Below, one piece after another: positions 43,747 to 54,595 of a DNA stretch of 64,000 bases; within the stretch, counting starts at the first letter, position 1; each line of letters opens with the position of its first letter. The notes below the pieces were generated by a model. The model did no database searches. It was not told the DNA's origin and saw only the letters and a program-made list of their open reading frames with translations. The DNA is taken from positions 1,302,001 to 1,366,000 of the forward strand of contig JAPEIS010000002.1 in the NCBI GenBank assembly GCA_029531795.1, written 5' to 3'. The position numbers and the translations under genes were made by a program. The DNA comes from Sclerotinia nivalis. Its lineage: Eukaryota; Ascomycota; Leotiomycetes; Helotiales; Sclerotiniaceae.

Positions 43747-46437
43747 TCATAAAGGTGGCAATCCTTCCCTACAAATCGGACACTGCAAGCGATACTTCAT
43801 CCAACCCACCAAACACTGCGTGTGAAAAACATGTCTACAGGGCGTCACCATGTAACTCCTCCTATCCCACGCCCCCATCACTCCCTTCGAAACGCCCTCA
43901 TCTTCCCCGTGTCCCACGACCGGAACCTCAAGGATTTGCATACAAATCGCGCAATCTACTGTTCGAATCCCAGATTTGCCATTGTCCCTCTCACTCTCCG
44001 TACTCATATCCGTTTCTTCAAAGCCTGGAGTCGTAGGAGAATTCAACGGTACTTTCACAAGACCAATTGGTAAGCCTCCCGACTCAACATTATCTTCTCG
44101 CAACACAGGATGATAATCCCATCCCTCCTTATACCATCCGAAGCGTTTTGGAACCGCCCATCTGGGTCCAAGGACCTCCTGACTATACAACACCACAAGC
44201 TGACACCAAACCCATCCTGTTAAAACCATCATCGCTGTCCAGTCAGTCTCGCTAAAGAGGAAATTGTCTTCGTACAGAAAGAAGTAAGCAAAAGGAGATA
44301 ACCTTAGCAAACTCTGTGCGATGACGAAACGCCAAAGAAGTGCTTTCCGACAATTACGCGTGATGTTGCGTTTGATTTGTGGGATCCAGAGAGACATGTA
44401 AATGAAGGAGAGTAGGTAGACATAGGCTGTACGAAGAGAGACAGGCCAGGTTGTGGAGGCAATGGAAAGCAAGAGGATAAAAGTCAGGAGAAGAATGAAT
44501 TGGCCGTAATAGGGAGTGATATCGGAAGTTACTCTGGACTCTTGGACGGTGGCTTGTGCTCCTGTTGCACGAGGCGGTACGAATGTTGCGTTGATGTTTT
44601 CGGCTATTTCGGCGTCGACGTCTTGATCTGAGGGGACAATAATGGGAACATTTTGGGATGTATTTTGCGATGCATTTTGAGCTGAAGATATTGCAGGTAA
44701 AGGTAATGTATCTACACCCACCGCGGTAATAACTGGTGCTGATCGTCCAGTTGAAGGTGAATTTATAGCTTGTGAAGCTTGTGATGCAGCTGTATGTGCC
44801 CTTTCCTGCTCCAATCGTTCCGGTTCCTGGACCCCATAAATATTTACAATGAAGCGAACTCCAAGTGCTACTGACATCAAGCCTGCAAATGATGCTAATA
44901 ATGCAGATGGGAAGATACTGGATAATGTAGCGCTCGCCAACGACATTGTAAAAAATAACAATCCATCCGCTAGAAGCATCATACCAACGGTATGGATACT
45001 AACACGACCGACGGTTGATGGTGTAGAAGCCTCCTTACATTGATCCTTCAGGATTAGAGCCTGTCCGAGAGCTACTACTGCAAGTATCGTTAACCAAGAA
45101 CGAATACTTTCTAACCAAACCTCCTGCTTCATGCCAACAAGATGCTCTCCATCAACAGGTGCAAATTTTGGCGGTCCTTTTGATTCGAGCATAAATCCAC
45201 AATCAGGCGAGAAAATTATTGTCGATAGTTGCAACTTGGGTGGCTTAGGAGTAGGAGCACCATTTGGGAATCGGAGCTCTTCCTCGAGTTCCTGGACGAA
45301 AATATGTGCTTTGTGTGATCTGTCTTCATATTCGAGGCCATTAAATTTCAAAGGTTGTACTTGAGCAAACAAGATATATTCGCAATGAGGTGTTGGGAAA
45401 CCATCAATTTGGCCTGGATTTTGCTCCAGAAGACTCCTCGGATTTTCTTTAGCAGATTCCTCGAGTTTTTGTAATCTGGCACCTAAAATCTTTTTCATGA
45501 CCTCCGCACTGCTCGTGAAATGATCCTCGTCCGTTGTGAAATGAGGAAGGGCAAAAGCCCCAGCGAATTTATCGCTAGTAGTTGTTAGAAGAACTCCCCC
45601 TTCATTTGGCCAATGTACACCATGCATCCTCATTTCATATCCATCTCCCCTACTGCTCTCATCTTGAACTGTTAACGAGGCTCTGATTTCCCTTACAAGT
45701 ATACCCGTAGTCGGGTTTGCGCCAATTCCAAGATCAACCCTTTCGATCCCATTAGATATATCTCTTTTCTCGACTTTTGCTTCTTCCTTAGGTGCCTCTT
45801 CTCCAGCATTCGCCGAACTTTCGCCTTCAGAAAAATTCTCTTTAGCTCCTTGTACAATCATCTCCTCCACAGCAACCTCATCCAACCTTAACATAACTTT
45901 CCCTTCCCTACCCGTCACATTCCTTCCCCATAGCTCCTGATCCTTGAAGGCCCATACCACGCCCGGCGCAATAACACTCAAATTTAACCTGCTCATCCTC
46001 TCCTTCCCCTCCACCAAACCGCCCATATACCTGGCCCAACTCCCCCTCACCACTCCCGTCACATTTGTATAGATCCTGCCCTCCAAACCCCACTCACCTT
46101 CTCCATTAAACTTCGATTCGTCCTGCACCCCTCTCGCCCATTTTCTCAATTCATCACTCCTCTCCCTAAACGCATCCAATCTCTCCCACCTATAGCCATC
46201 CTCCGCCTTGAACCCGGTCAAATTTAGATATCTCGCATCCTCCGAGTCCCCCGGCGCAAAATCCCCATAACTCGTCGTATTCAACACTCCAAACACATGC
46301 CTGTTATGCGCCAATTGTTCCTCTACATAATTCTGCGGATTCCCGAAATTGGAAGGGAGACTGGTGTCATTGGAATTAAACCACCATAGGACTATGATAA
46401 CGAGCAAGAGGACTGAGAGGTCGCCGCGTTGTGGCAT
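43747..46437 (-). CDS. dscA: Dsc E3 ubiquitin ligase complex subunit A (Tul1-like)
   Basis: A single 896-residue exon. An N-terminal hydrophobic segment (LSVLLLVIIVLWWF) leads into a large lumenal region with many Asn-X-Ser/Thr sites, then about six or seven membrane helices (for example WLTILAVVALGQALIL and FILLLTFILLLSIAS). The C-terminal RING-H2 domain (829-896) reads CAIC ... CRHVFHTQC ... CPIC, the full C3H2C3 set. In yeast Tul1 and in Aspergillus and fission yeast Dsc1/DscA, this subunit is the RING ligase of the Golgi/endosome Dsc complex, which degrades membrane proteins and activates the sterol regulator SREBP under low oxygen. It starts 376 bp from the divergent HSBP1 gene. Confidence 0.92.
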   Translation of the reverse strand: MPQRGDLSVLLLVIIVLWWFNSNDTSLPSNFGNPQNYVEEQLAHNRHVFGVLNTTSYGDFAPGDSEDARYLNLTGFKAEDGYRWERLDAFRERSDELRKWARGVQDESKFNGEGEWGLEGRIYTNVTGVVRGSWARYMGGLVEGKERMSRLNLSVIAPGVVWAFKDQELWGRNVTGREGKVMLRLDEVAVEEMIVQGAKENFSEGESSANAGEEAPKEEAKVEKRDISNGIERVDLGIGANPTTGILVREIRASLTVQDESSRGDGYEMRMHGVHWPNEGGVLLTTTSDKFAGAFALPHFTTDEDHFTSSAEVMKKILGARLQKLEESAKENPRSLLEQNPGQIDGFPTPHCEYILFAQVQPLKFNGLEYEDRSHKAHIFVQELEEELRFPNGAPTPKPPKLQLSTIIFSPDCGFMLESKGPPKFAPVDGEHLVGMKQEVWLESIRSWLTILAVVALGQALILKDQCKEASTPSTVGRVSIHTVGMMLLADGLLFFTMSLASATLSSIFPSALLASFAGLMSVALGVRFIVNIYGVQEPERLEQERAHTAASQASQAINSPSTGRSAPVITAVGVDTLPLPAISSAQNASQNTSQNVPIIVPSDQDVDAEIAENINATFVPPRATGAQATVQESRVTSDITPYYGQFILLLTFILLLSIASTTWPVSLRTAYVYLLSFIYMSLWIPQIKRNITRNCRKALLWRFVIAQSLLRLSPFAYFFLYEDNFLFSETDWTAMMVLTGWVWCQLVVLYSQEVLGPRWAVPKRFGWYKEGWDYHPVLREDNVESGGLPIGLVKVPLNSPTTPGFEETDMSTESERDNGKSGIRTVDCAICMQILEVPVVGHGEDEGVSKGVMGAWDRRSYMVTPCRHVFHTQCLVGWMKYRLQCPICREGLPPL

Positions 46438-46813
46438 ATTTGCGGATCTATTATCCCTTTTTTTCGTATTGTTATTTAGAAATCTGCCATATTCTACTCA
46501 ACCAGGAGAAAGGTGAAAATACATATCGGATCTGCAAAAGTTCAGTGAATATGAAGTTGTTGTAAATTTGATAAATTGTTCGTCGAGGTACAATCAATCA
46601 GTGTAATGAGGTATCATCGGCCACACCCCCTCCCAAATTCCGTCCATCACTGACCACTCTTGTGAGACTCTGAAACCTTTGTATTTCTGCACCATAACAA
46701 ATACCATCATTCCTCATTCAAACCAAAACATTACCCGTTCTTACTTCAAATCCTGTGGGATAACAATTTCCTCTAAATCCATCTCCAAAAATCACATCAG
46801 CTATTTCCCAATA
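46438..46813. promoter_or_regulatory. Shared divergent promoter region, dscA / HSBP1-like
   Basis: A 376-bp gap separates the two divergent start codons, so both promoters must lie here. No individual site can be named with confidence. Confidence 0.5.
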
Positions 46814-47239
46814 ATGGCCACAAACGACATTAAATCCCCAAACGCAAATCGCATGTCCACCATCTCCACCACATCCGTCAGTAAACACCACTACCCGTGG
46901 CACCCTAACCTCAAGCTCCCCGTTCCGTAACATAACTAACTATTGAATCTACAAAAAGATAACAACCGATGCCTCAGCCACTGCCGAACTTTCTCTCGTC
47001 GTTGATGAACTTTTAAATTCTCTCTCGAATAAATTTGCTGGTGTTTCGAGCGAGATTTTCGCGAAGAGTGCGTCTCTCCTTTCTTTTTTTTCCACACAAT
47101 CTTCCCCTCCTTTCAACCATTTTTACTAATTCTATGGGAAATAGTGGACGAGATGTCGCGACGTTTAGATAATCTAGAGGCTACTCTACAAAGTAACATG
47201 GAATTGAAGGATGGAAGAGGTAGTCCTACAAAAATGTAG
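46814..47239 (+). CDS. Heat shock factor-binding protein 1 homologue
   Basis: Three short exons (46814-46880, 46978-47067, 47145-47239) encode 83 residues; introns are 97 and 77 bp, the first with a good ACTAAC branch site. The core TAELSLVVDELLNSLSNKF then FAKMDEMSRRLDNLEATLQ is the single amphipathic coiled coil of the HSBP1 family, with hydrophobic heptads and the conserved MDEMSRRLDNLE block. The length fits the family (about 75-90). HSBP1 forms trimers or hexamers, binds the trimerisation helix of heat shock factor and dampens it; it is also linked to assembly of the WASH complex in animals. The gene is too small and too split to stand out as an ORF. Upstream in-frame codons contain no ATG. 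Confidence 0.85.
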
Positions 47240-47549
47240 ACTGCAAAGAATGTCCGAGTACATTACAATATCTTCGATCGAAGTTGGGAGCCGGTAAAGG
47301 GCAGGCATATAGAGTGCACTTTGGTCCGAACGTAGGTTGATATGCATATGACAGTGGGACTACAGTTGTACAAACGGGCGTTAAATAAGGAAACGGGACA
47401 AGATACCAAATATTGTTATTCAAAAGTACATGATTCATAAATTGTTCATTTCGCATACAACAATCCAGGACTCCACGAGGACAGTCCAAAACAAACTTTT
47501 CCTGCTGAGGTCATTTCTATAACCCTCTCTACATTCAAAAATTACACAT
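47240..47549. other. Short convergent spacer, HSBP1-like / PDI
   Basis: 3' flanks of two convergent genes; nothing else seen. Confidence 0.6.
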
Positions 47550-48705
47550 TTACAACTCGGACTTTCCAGTTGCCTGCTCGATGAACCTTCTCAAGATGTT
47601 GGTCTTGCTTGTGAATTCATCCAACTTCTCTGGTGCCAAACCTCCCTTCTTGATAATACCATCCAATCTAGCGAGCTCCTTGGCGGCATAGTTATCGCTC
47701 TTGCTCAACTTGTCGAAGACCTTAACATAGTACTCTGCATACTTGGATTGAGCACCCTCCTTGTATTCTTGGGCAGCCTTGGTAGCTTCTGCGGATATTT
47801 CGGCAATGCTTGAACCACCGGTGAATTTGGCGACAAGAGCATCCAAAGCCTCAATGGTACCGGCAGTAGCATCAAGTCCACCACCAACAGCACGGTGTGT
47901 ACCAGCCTTGCTGTTCATGAATTCGACGAGGTCCTTCTCGGAACGTCCACCAGAGTATGCTTCGGGTTCAGTGCTTCCCTTGGGGAAGAACTTAATGGTG
48001 GGGTAAGAGGTAACGCCTTGGTCCTTAGCTGTTGCCTTGGAGTTTTCTGCTTCGGCATCGACCTTAGCGATGAGGACATTAGGTTCATTGGCGAAATCTT
48101 GAGCAACCTTCTCCCAGACTGGTGCCAAAGTCTTGCAGTCTGCAACAATATAGGTTAGCAAGCCACCGTGAATATTGAAATAGGGTGAACTAACGGCCAC
48201 ACCATGGTGCAGTGAAAGCAACAATGACATCCTTATCACCACCAATTTGTTCCTTGAATGACTTATCGTTCAACATCTCAACAGCACTTGGGGCAGCCTT
48301 CGCCTTCTTGGGCTTAATGCCAGTCTTCTTTGTGATGAATTCCGTCAAGCTATCAATATCTCTGCCTCCACTATAATCCTCTGGGGTCTTGCTCTTTCCA
48401 TCGAAATATTTGATGGTTGGAAAACCTTGAACACCGAATTTCTTTCCCAAGCTCTTCTCGGCATCCGCGTCGACTTTCGCAATTGTGACCTTATCCTTTG
48501 CAAATGCAAAGTCCTGAGCAAGCTGCTCATAAACCGGTGCAAGAGACTTGCAATGTCCACACCATGGTGCAAAGAATTCAATTAATGCTGGCTTGCCCTC
48601 GAAGGCAAATTGATCAAAATTCGAAGGAATGAGATCGATGACGGCAGAGGATGCTGTTGCTACTGTGGCGAGGCCGGCGAACACGAGGTTTTTTAAGAGA
48701 ACCAT
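47550..48705 (-). CDS. tigA: Protein disulfide isomerase, two thioredoxin domains plus ERp29-like C-terminus (TigA/ERp38 type)
   Basis: Two exons (48705-48195, 48139-47550) encode 366 residues. The N-terminus MVLLKNLVFAGLATVATASS is a signal peptide. Two thioredoxin domains follow, with active sites CGHC at residues 49-52 and 169-172; the 55-bp intron splits the second site exactly at its His codon (donor GTTAGT). The last 120 residues (KYAEYYVKVFDKL, ELARLDGIIKKGGLAPEKL) match the helical ERp29/PDI-D domain. The enzyme forms and reshuffles disulfides in the endoplasmic reticulum. The C-terminus is KSEL rather than KDEL or HDEL, so retention may be weak or need this variant. The ATG at 48705 fits the signal peptide; upstream frame lacks such a start. 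Confidence 0.93.
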
Positions 48706-49254
48706 TTTGATGATTCGTTTCTGGTAAAAGATGTAAGTATTTGTTTGTATGGTTGAACTGAATTCCTGGCTCCGGGAAGAGGTTCTTTGGGGTCTAAATA
48801 CCTGATTTTCAGATGTGTGTTTGATTTCTAATAGAAAGGAAGGACAGCTTGCTTTTGCAGTGGTGCGTATGTAATAACGATAAGCGATAAGAGGTAGTAA
48901 GCCAAGACACAACCATGCATTCTTTCTTGATGACGGAGCTTTGCCCCTTGCTACGAGCTTGCAAATGGTGGACAGAGTGATTACTTTCCTGTTACTGATT
49001 ACTATTCACTTTTAAATTAATATGTCTGATATTCCATTGATTTCTGATATTCCGAGAACAATTTGAAAGTACCCCCTTGGTCTCACATCACATCTAAGGA
49101 TTAGTATTCCCTACTTCCTACATAAGCTACAAAGTTGGAAAAACATCAAGGTTCAAAAGGAAACGTATTCATTTCTCATTATTCAGTCGAGTAGATTCCT
49201 CGTGTGTCTACCTATGTGCAAATTACCGCCATACTAATATCCTCGTCTATATCC
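48706..49254. other. Spacer upstream of the PDI gene
   Basis: Promoter and leader of the PDI gene and the 3' flank of the S28 peptidase gene. I looked for an unfolded-protein-response element and could not identify a convincing one. Confidence 0.5.
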
Positions 49255-51168
49255 TCAGTATGAGTGGTAACTCGAAGTTTTATTGTAAAACTCCGCTGTC
49301 CATGCCACTATTTGTGCCACTTCGTTATCAATTACTTGTTGGACACCCGCATTGACTTTTCCATTGCTCAATCTGAGATCCGAACAATGGAATCCGCCAG
49401 GAATGATTTGCACTGGATGTTGCGCAGTAGATTGCAACTCGCCACCAGGTCTAAATTGAGAGCTGACACCGGATGTTCTCCATGGGTCATATTGACTACA
49501 AACATATCAGCAGATTACCAGCAAGTTGGATCGGACTACATACCCATTTGTCCAGATAAGACGAGTGGTGTTCTCTAGATTCCATCCTTGGGTGTACTTG
49601 TTGACCTGTTTCACAGTTACACCTTTGGCGCTGGCGTATGTGTAGTTGCCCTCAGTTGGGAAGAATAAGGCGCATTGTCGTTGCCAGTATTTCGCATTGA
49701 TGAGACGAGAAACGATTGTGGGTTTGTTATTTGGTGCTCCACTGCCAAAATGATTAGTACAGGCAGTATAACGTCAATTTATGGAATACATACTCTTGCC
49801 AATAGCCAAATGGCTCATTGCAAAGCATCCAATTCCACTGTCTATCAATCGCATTTCCGACACTATAATCTCTGAACATGAAGTTGTTGAAATCATATGT
49901 ATTGAGGCAGGATGTATCATTGGCATCGTAGCCATAGCTTTCACAGACTGTTCGTCTTTAATTAGTAACCTGATATTTTCAGTGTCAATCAGGTACTTAC
50001 AGCCGGGTATGTAACTCTTGGTCCATTTTGCAAAACCTTCCAATGCGGTAGTCAGACCAACACCATTCGCATCTGGAGTGACAGCAGCTCCGGCGGTGAC
50101 ATTCTGTTGTTATTGAATCAGAACACGATTAGCCATATTAGAAATGGAGATACCCACCTCAATTGCATCACAGAACTGGTAGAATCCCGAATATCCTGTG
50201 GTGAAACTATTTGATTGCCATAACCACGGACCATTCTCAAGTACTGCCATAAAGTCATCATTATGCTTGACAGATTCCAAACCAAACTTGGTCTTGAGTG
50301 CAGTCACTGCACTTTTGTTTCCATGAGTCAAAACATTGTCCATATAGTCGATGACTAAAGAAACGTCTTTGCTGCAGTTCTTTGCCATGCCATCTTGGAC
50401 GGGGTAAAAGTATTGCCAATAATCATTGATAGCTTGCACTGGAGCACTGGATGCATGGTATGCCCAGAATGTACCAGGGCTCGTAGATTCAGTCCATGCA
50501 GAAAGTGCACCACTGTAGCTACCGCCTGAGAGGATCCAAGGCGCAGTAGCTGCATTACTGCTGTGGTTTGTGTCAAATGGAAGATCAACTGTCTTTGCAA
50601 AGTGAACAAAATCAGCAATAGCTTGCTTGAGAGTGAGGTATTGTAAGTTCGTCGTCGTCAAGTTGTCATATGGAGACGATTCACCCCAATATCGATCTGC
50701 AGACTATTTAGCACATCTTCCACTTCGAAAGAGTGAAGTTACATACGCTCAACCATAACAACGGCGCCCTTGATCTCCTGCGCAAAGAGTCCGGTAATGG
50801 TGACATTAGTCAAGTATCCACCGTAATTAGCAGCAGCAATTTCACCCGGAGTGAAGAAAACGATCTAAAAACATCAGCAAGAGTTCAATGGCAGAAAGTC
50901 GTGGGGCCCTCACCGGAGATCCTGGACCGGCCCAGTACTCGGAATTCCACCAAAACTTCTGTTGGAAAGTTCCTTTAGAAGGATTGTCATGATCCAAAAG
51001 TTGGGTGAAAAAAGCAGAACCTGTAGTATTTGCAGCTGCATTGGTAGATACAGGAAATTCGTCATCTGCTTCAACTGGTGGAACCAACCTTCTCAGGTTA
51101 AGAAAAGGATGTTCAGCAGCTGCAGTTGCAACCAGCAAAGAGAGCGCGGATACAATTGACCACTTCAT
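49255..51168 (-). CDS. Secreted serine carboxypeptidase, family S28
   Basis: Seven exons (51168-50914, 50864-50747, 50696-50158, 50103-50001, 49947-49794, 49741-49544, 49495-49255) encode 535 residues; six introns of 48-54 bp all keep frame. MKWSIVSALSLLVATAAAEH is a signal peptide. The family block HRYWGESSPY is present, the nucleophile lies in GGSYSG (Ser184), the Asp in QYDPWR (Asp459) and the His in GGFHCSD (His492). Family S28 includes prolyl-Xaa carboxypeptidase and dipeptidyl peptidase II; fungal members are acid-acting secreted prolyl peptidases. Many Asn-X-Ser/Thr sites (for example NHSSN, NATT-like NTT) fit a secreted glycoprotein. It is divergent from argJ. Confidence 0.93.
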
Positions 51169-52945
51169 GACGAATATCGAGGACTTGAAGAAACTCGAGC
51201 CCGAAGATGTGGAAGAAGGACAACTAAAAGAAAGAAGGATAGACTCGATGGTGAATTATGGAATCACTCAAAGTATTCATACATTTTTCTTCTCGGGGGC
51301 GGCTAAACCTACCGGTATCACCTACCTTATCTGGAAAGCATGCATACGTCGAGACCCATGAGACTAAATTCTATGTAGATCGTCAATTTCTTGGGAGGAT
51401 CACAATCGATAAGAATCATATATATAAGTTAATAAATTGAAAGGCAAATGATTCATGCACAGAGTAGTCTATGAAGCCGAAGATACCCATAAAAGATGAT
51501 TGGCGGTGTACTTGATCGATGAACCAAGCGGAGCTCAAAGCACTAACGGTCTAAGCCGCTACTTGATACTTGGTACCAAGTAAGTTGGTATATCATCAAA
51601 ACTCGACGAACTGAGGTACACTATCACTAATTGGGAACTTATCTTAACATAAGGCAGAATAATCTGAATGAACCACTTCACTTCAAATTTTGCTTCAATT
51701 CTACTCCAGTTCTGTTATACTTATACTTTATATACTTTATTAGGCAATGCAAAAGGTTCGTCCCGTAAAACTCAATTCTCAAAGTACATTTGTGATAGAC
51801 TTATCTACCTCAGTTCACTGAGTTTTGACGGCATCTCTGTATTCGGCTAATGGACAATCTTGGTACAACGGCGAGAGCTCGGACGGAACGAGAGCAAAAA
51901 GTGGATCAAAAGGTACATATTTCAATTGATTCTTCCAATCAGATTGATCGGGAACACGAAGTAAAAAAATAACCTTATTTCACATAGGTTTAGTGCGTTC
52001 TGACGAAGATGAGTTTATACGGTAGTATAAGTTATTATGGTTGGTCACTGATATCAATGCACCTTCCTTATCCGGTAAAGTGGAGGTGACATTATACCAT
52101 AAAAGGCAGCTCGAAAACAAATTTCTCGGCCCCGGAAAAGCTAGAGATTGAATAGGCTTAGTGTGTTCCAGTGTAGATGAGTTTGCAACATCTTCAAAGT
52201 CGTTGTCATGGTACGTACCTGACTGCATGCAGGACATGTTCCACAAATAGGTGGTGAAATAGTGGTCTTGTACTTCACAATATATACGGAGTAGTCTCCA
52301 AAACTCAATTAAAAAGTGTAATTGGCTTCCTCGAACTTAGTAGACATGCTACGGCTTATCGCAGGTGGCGCGATATCATTGTTGGCGTTATACAGCCACA
52401 TGTAAACTCATGCTATGTGTGAAATGTTTACTCCGTATAACATTGGGTATTTCCGGGTGGTAGAATTAAGCAATCCACTTTCATAATCCATCTATTTAGA
52501 CATCTGCAATACTCCAAAAAAAAAGGAAAAGTGTCGTATGAAGTAGTTTAGTTTATACGATACTCCAGAACCTCATGCAAACGTGACATCGATCTTGGAC
52601 CATCACAAAAAGTTCACCTCTCCTACCACCTAGTCTTAATCTCACAAGTAGGGTTGGACGGATTATATAACTATCAAACAAAAAAAAGGATATTTTTATA
52701 TATTTCGAAATTTGAATCTGATTTACTTACTAGGTAAGAATTCGAATGAAACTGGATCGGAATTACAAGTTGCTATATCCGATTACCAACTGTTGTTAAA
52801 CGAAGTATTGAAAATTAAAAAGCTGCTCTTCGGGGTATTTATCGTATATTTATATTGAGTTGATGAATATACAACATTTTAATGATACAGATCTCTCAAC
52901 CTTGCTCACAAGTATCTTTCTGTTTCTTCGAATACGACCAAAGTC
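51169..52945. other. Divergent spacer, S28 peptidase / argJ
   Basis: AT-rich, no supported gene. It carries two TACGGAGTA elements in opposite orientation (52285-52293 and 52428-52436) and an imperfect direct repeat (51987-52016 with 52155-52184). Confidence 0.65.
51987..52184. repeat. Imperfect direct repeat, copies 168 bp apart
   Basis: GGTTTAGTGCGTTCTGACGA at 51987 resembles GGCTTAGTGTGTTCCAGTGT at 52155, and both continue AGATGAGTTT. Weaker similarity goes on for about 40 bases (GGTTGGTCACTG with GGTACGTACCTG). Confidence 0.6.
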
Positions 52946-54595
52946 ATGTTTCTAATTTCTCGCATTGGCGCCAGGCATATCCGCAAGAAGCCACTCCACG
53001 CTGACAACCACTATCGTTCATTCACTAAGTTTGACTCGTTTGGCAACTCCCCCATTCCTGCTTCCAAGCAGCGTTTCGTTCCAACATCTGGCACCTACCC
53101 AAAGGGCTTCTTAGTCGGTAGTACGAATGTTGGGATAAAGCCAGATGGTCTATCTCAACCAGACTTGATTTTAGTGGCGAGCGAGAAAAAATGGGAGACA
53201 TGTGGAGCTGCTGTGCTTACGAAGAATGAGTTTCCAGCCGCTAGTGTGGTTGTTACTAGGGATTTGATGAGGAAAAGCAAGGGCAGAGGGTTGAGAGGTG
53301 TCGTTGCGAATTCTTGGTGTGCGAATTTACTTACGGGGGAGAAGGGACTGGAGGATTCGAGAAATATGAGTAGGGAGGCAGGACGGATTGTGTGTGGTGA
53401 GGGAACTGGACAGGAAGAGGAATCGGTGATGGTTATGCATACAGGTAAGTTAGTATCTCACAGGATTTTTCACTACCATGGTTCCCCTAGAGGGTACATG
53501 TCACAATATACTTGAAACTTTTAATTCCTTTTCTACTACACGAGAACAATAGACTGACAATGAACTCCTTCGCCATAGGTATGGGTGGCCAACGGTAAAC
53601 TCACTCCCATTACCATCCATTATTTACTGATATCCTATAGACTCCCTATTGATAACATCATCCAAGGCTTCCCGAAACTCCAGCAAAACATGGGGACCAC
53701 CCATGATCACTGGATACAAGCCGCACGGGGCATCTGCACAACCGACACCTTCCCCAAACTCGCATCCCGGACCTTCACCCTTCCATCCTCGCCAGAAACC
53801 ACCTTCTCCATCGCAGGCATCACCAAAGGCGCCGGGATGATCCATCCAAACATGGCTACCACACTTGGTATAATTTGTACCGATGCTCTTGTTACACCTC
53901 CTGCCCTTCAACAGCTCTTGAGTACGGCCGCCGACAAGAGTTATAATTGCATTTCTATCGAGGGCGACACGAGCACGAATGATATGGTCGCTATGTTCGC
54001 AAATGGCGCCGCTGCACCTAGCAATGCGCATTTTCCGATTGACTTCGATTCCTCTGCAGAATCACAGTCTGAAGATTTCATCGCTTTCCAAAGAATGCTC
54101 ATTGAGTTCATGGCCGATCTAGCAAAGTTGGTAGTGAGAGACGGCGAAGGTGCAACGAAATTTATTACCATACGAGTACGAGGCGCGCCTACTTACCCAG
54201 CCGGTAAATATATCGCATCCGCAATTGCGCGTTCTGTGCTTTTCAAGACGGGGGTCTATGGTAAGGATCCAAATCCTATAGGTGTTCTGGCTGCATTGGG
54301 TTATTCATTGATGGATACGGATTTTGCTGGAAAGGGGATTATTAACCCTGAATCAACGTCGGTGAGCTTCATGCCTGTTGATGGCACGGACGAATTGAAC
54401 TTTGTGAAGAAGGGTAGGCTGGTGAAAGTTGATGAGATGAGGGCTAAAAAGCTGATGGAGGGAGAGGACGTGGAGGTGGTAGTGGATTTGAGGGATGATG
54501 GGAGGAAATGGCGTGAAAACGGAGAGGAGGCGGTTTATTGGACGTGTGATATTACGCATGAGTTTGTTACGATAAACGGGGATTTCAGGAACTAA
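52946..54595 (+). CDS. argJ: Arginine biosynthesis bifunctional protein ArgJ, mitochondrial (glutamate N-acetyltransferase / N-acetylglutamate synthase)
   Basis: Three exons (52946-53444, 53579-53594, 53641-54595) encode 489 residues. Exon 2 is just 16 nt and supplies GMGGQ, giving HTGMGGQRLPID where the family has TGVIGxxLP. The N-terminus [18 protein letters not shown] is a mitochondrial presequence. The autocleavage site is in [17 protein letters not shown]; Thr245 should become the nucleophile of the beta chain. [13 protein letters not shown] is also typical. The enzyme transfers the acetyl group from N-acetylornithine to glutamate and so recycles it in the acetyl cycle of arginine synthesis. 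Introns are 134 and 46 bp. Confidence 0.94.
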
